From Synergistaceae bacterium (GTDB lineage: Bacteria > Synergistota > Synergistia > Synergistales > Aminobacteriaceae), in NCBI GenBank assembly GCA_009778055.1, contig WRKN01000119.1, positions 1-7,644 on the forward strand: DNA of 7,644 nt. Direction: 5' to 3'. Each line of letters opens with the position of its first letter. Position 1 is the stretch's first letter. Below, one piece after another: positions 6,330-7,644 of this stretch. The notes under the pieces were generated by a model. It was not told where the DNA came from. It saw only the letters and a list, made by a program, of their open reading frames with translations, and made no database searches. Position numbers and translations under genes: made by a program.

Positions 6330-7483
6330 TTATCTATTTGGCGTTTATCAGTTTGGGTTTGCCGGATTCCCTGCTGGGGAGCGCGTGGCCGTCCATGTAC
6401 GGAGGCTTGGGCGTGTCTATCGACAGCGCGGGGGTTATCTCGATGATTATATCGGGGGGAACTATCCTTTCGAGCCTGTTGAGCGGGCAAGTGATCAAGC
6501 GCTTCGGAACCGGCATGGTCACGCTTGTGAGCGTAGCCATGACAGCGGGGGCGCTTATTGGTTTTTCCCTCTCCGGCAGTTTTGTCACGCTATGCCTTTG
6601 CGCTGTTCCTTTGGGACTGGGGGCCGGTTCAGTAGACGCCGCGCTGAACAATTTTGTGGCTTTGCATTACAAGGCAAAACACATGAGCTGGTTACATTGT
6701 TTTTGGGGTGTTGGAGCTTCGGGGGGCCCGATCATAATGTCATTCAGCCTGGCGCGGCTTCAGTCATGGAACGCCGGATACATGGCGGTCGGTATAATAC
6801 AGCTCGCGTTTGTATCGGCGCTGTTATTTTCGCTGCCTCTTTGGAAAAAGGCACAGTTTCCGACAGGTAAAAACGAAGGGACACATCAGGAGGTTTTGTC
6901 CCTGCGGCAGCTTATCGGCCTGCCCGGAGCGAAACAAGCGCTGACAGCGTTCTTTTGCTATTGCTCTATTGAGACGACCGTGGGTTTATGGGGAAGCAGC
7001 TATCTTACGACCATTCGAGGAATACCTGCCGAAACAGCCGCCCGCTGGATTTCCTTATATTTTTTCGGCATAACGTTCGGCAGGCTGTTATCCGGCTTTC
7101 TTACCGCAAAACTGCGGCATAAGCAAATGGTGCAGCTCGGCCAGCTCCTGATTGGCGCGGGCGTAACTGCTTTGCTGCTGCCCATTCAAGGCAATTTCAT
7201 TCTGGCGGCCCTCTTTTTGGTTGGCCTTGGCTGCGCGCCCATCTACCCCAGTTTAATACACGAGACGCCCGTAAATTTCGGCAGCAGACATTCACAGGCA
7301 ATGATAGGGGTGCAGATGGCCTGCGCGTATGTGGGAACAACCTTTATGCCGCCGCTGTTCGGCGTGTTGGGGGCAAGGGTGAGTTTCAAACTGTTCCCGT
7401 TTTTTATCGGCCTGCTGCTGCTGCTTATGATATTCTTGGTGATGTTTCTATACAAAAAAACCGGGGGAGTAGATTTATCATGA
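6311..7483 (+). CDS. Major facilitator superfamily transporter, substrate unknown
   Basis: This is a cytoplasmic-membrane secondary transporter of 390 residues, about the usual MFS size, with roughly twelve hydrophobic segments. The first helix carries YLAFISLGLPDSLLGSAWP (9-27). A loop similar to the MFS motif between helices 2 and 3 is seen at SGQVIKRFGTG (58-68). Helix 4 has LGLGAGSVDAALNNFVALHY (101-120), followed by MSWLHCFWGVGASGGP (125-140). The basic linker at about 178-197 separates the two halves. The second half has SYLTTIRGIPAETAARW, FGRLLSGFL and GLGCAPIYPSLI. The pattern recalls the fucose-permease-like MFS group common in Firmicutes, but the substrate cannot be read from the sequence; sugar uptake and drug efflux both remain possible. 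Start ATG 6311 follows AAGGGGGG. Its GC content is lower than in the com block (sample lines near 42-50% against about 63% in coaX). It overlaps the next gene by 4 bases. Confidence 0.88.
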   Translation: MVLLLVIIYLAFISLGLPDSLLGSAWPSMYGGLGVSIDSAGVISMIISGGTILSSLLSGQVIKRFGTGMVTLVSVAMTAGALIGFSLSGSFVTLCLCAVPLGLGAGSVDAALNNFVALHYKAKHMSWLHCFWGVGASGGPIIMSFSLARLQSWNAGYMAVGIIQLAFVSALLFSLPLWKKAQFPTGKNEGTHQEVLSLRQLIGLPGAKQALTAFFCYCSIETTVGLWGSSYLTTIRGIPAETAARWISLYFFGITFGRLLSGFLTAKLRHKQMVQLGQLLIGAGVTALLLPIQGNFILAALFLVGLGCAPIYPSLIHETPVNFGSRHSQAMIGVQMACAYVGTTFMPPLFGVLGARVSFKLFPFFIGLLLLLMIFLVMFLYKKTGGVDLS

Positions 7484-7644
7484 TGAGAAACGCGACGCAA
7501 ACAATAGGCAATCTGATTGACAAACAAGGCGTGTCCTTTGTAGGTTCTGTCGATGGAGATGGATTCCCAAATATGAAAGCCATGCTTCCTCCGAGAAAGC
7601 GCGAGGGTATCAGGGAGTTTTGGTTTTCTACAAATACGTCGTCT
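7480..7644 (+). CDS. Pyridoxamine 5'-phosphate oxidase-like FMN-binding split-barrel protein, 5' part
   Basis: The frame is open from ATG 7480 to the right edge, giving 55 residues. The start overlaps the MFS stop as ATGATGA, and GGGGGAG (7463-7469) lies 10 bases upstream; the second ATG at 7483 is an alternative. The visible sequence matches the beginning of the general-stress-protein-26-like PPOX family: a short helix, LIDKQGVSFVGSVDGDGFPN (first barrel strands), MKAMLPPRK, and EFWFSTNTSS, a pattern typical of the flavin-phosphate-binding strand. Members bind FMN, F420 or heme, and many act on unknown substrates, so true PdxH activity should not be assumed. It is short for its family only because it is cut by the window. 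Tight coupling to the transporter suggests a joint role. GC is low, as in the MFS gene. Confidence 0.8.
   Translation, partial: MMRNATQTIGNLIDKQGVSFVGSVDGDGFPNMKAMLPPRKREGIREFWFSTNTSS

Noticed and set aside
6793..6798. TATAAT inside the MFS gene
   Set aside because: It lies in coding sequence with no downstream gene start in reach and is read as normal codons.
6304..6870. 188-codon + strand frame overlapping the MFS gene
   Set aside because: The other frame encodes clear MFS helices and motifs; this one has no coherent domain.

Overview
The window reads as ordinary chromosome from a moderately GC-rich bacterium (about 60% GC by eye over most of it). All genes are on the + strand and packed tightly. 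The block miaB-comEA-comEC-coaX-dus has GTG and TTG starts, GGAGG-type ribosome binding sites and a Gram-positive-style ComEA (membrane anchor, SLBB and helix-hairpin-helix in one chain). My best guess is a Synergistetes- or Firmicutes-like anaerobe. That rests on gene style and remembered neighbourhoods, not on a database search, so treat it as weak.

Layout. 1-930 is the 3' part of uxuA (mannonate dehydratase, hexuronate catabolism), cut by the left edge. A 69-base gap (931-999) holds a perfect TATAAT and a strong ribosome binding site, and may be the promoter region of the next unit. Then follow miaB (1000-2328, tRNA methylthiotransferase), comEA (2330-2977, DNA receptor for uptake), a short comEC (3000-4442, DNA uptake channel without the usual C-terminal metallo-beta-lactamase domain), coaX (4463-5242, type III pantothenate kinase) and dus (5214-6224, tRNA-dihydrouridine synthase). 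The junctions are 1 base, 22 bases, 20 bases and a 29-base overlap, which fits one transcript with translational coupling. An 86-base spacer (6225-6310) with two tiny ORFs separates this block from an MFS transporter gene (6311-7483). That gene overlaps by 4 bases the start of a pyridoxamine-phosphate-oxidase-like flavoprotein gene (7480-7644), cut by the right edge. This last pair is visibly less GC-rich and may have been acquired separately.

How the genes fit together. ComEA and ComEC form the core DNA-translocation step of natural transformation. MiaB and Dus modify tRNA, and CoaX makes 4'-phosphopantothenate for coenzyme A. The tRNA and CoA genes are housekeeping partners that share a transcript with the competence pair; no common pathway is evident.

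I found no tRNA or rRNA genes, CRISPR arrays, insertion sequences, convincing intrinsic terminators or long repeats. I did not find an unmistakable new system. The points most worth a second look are the truncated-type ComEC, a nine-codon ORF that links comEA to comEC stop-to-start, and the composition change with mini-ORFs at 6225-6310.
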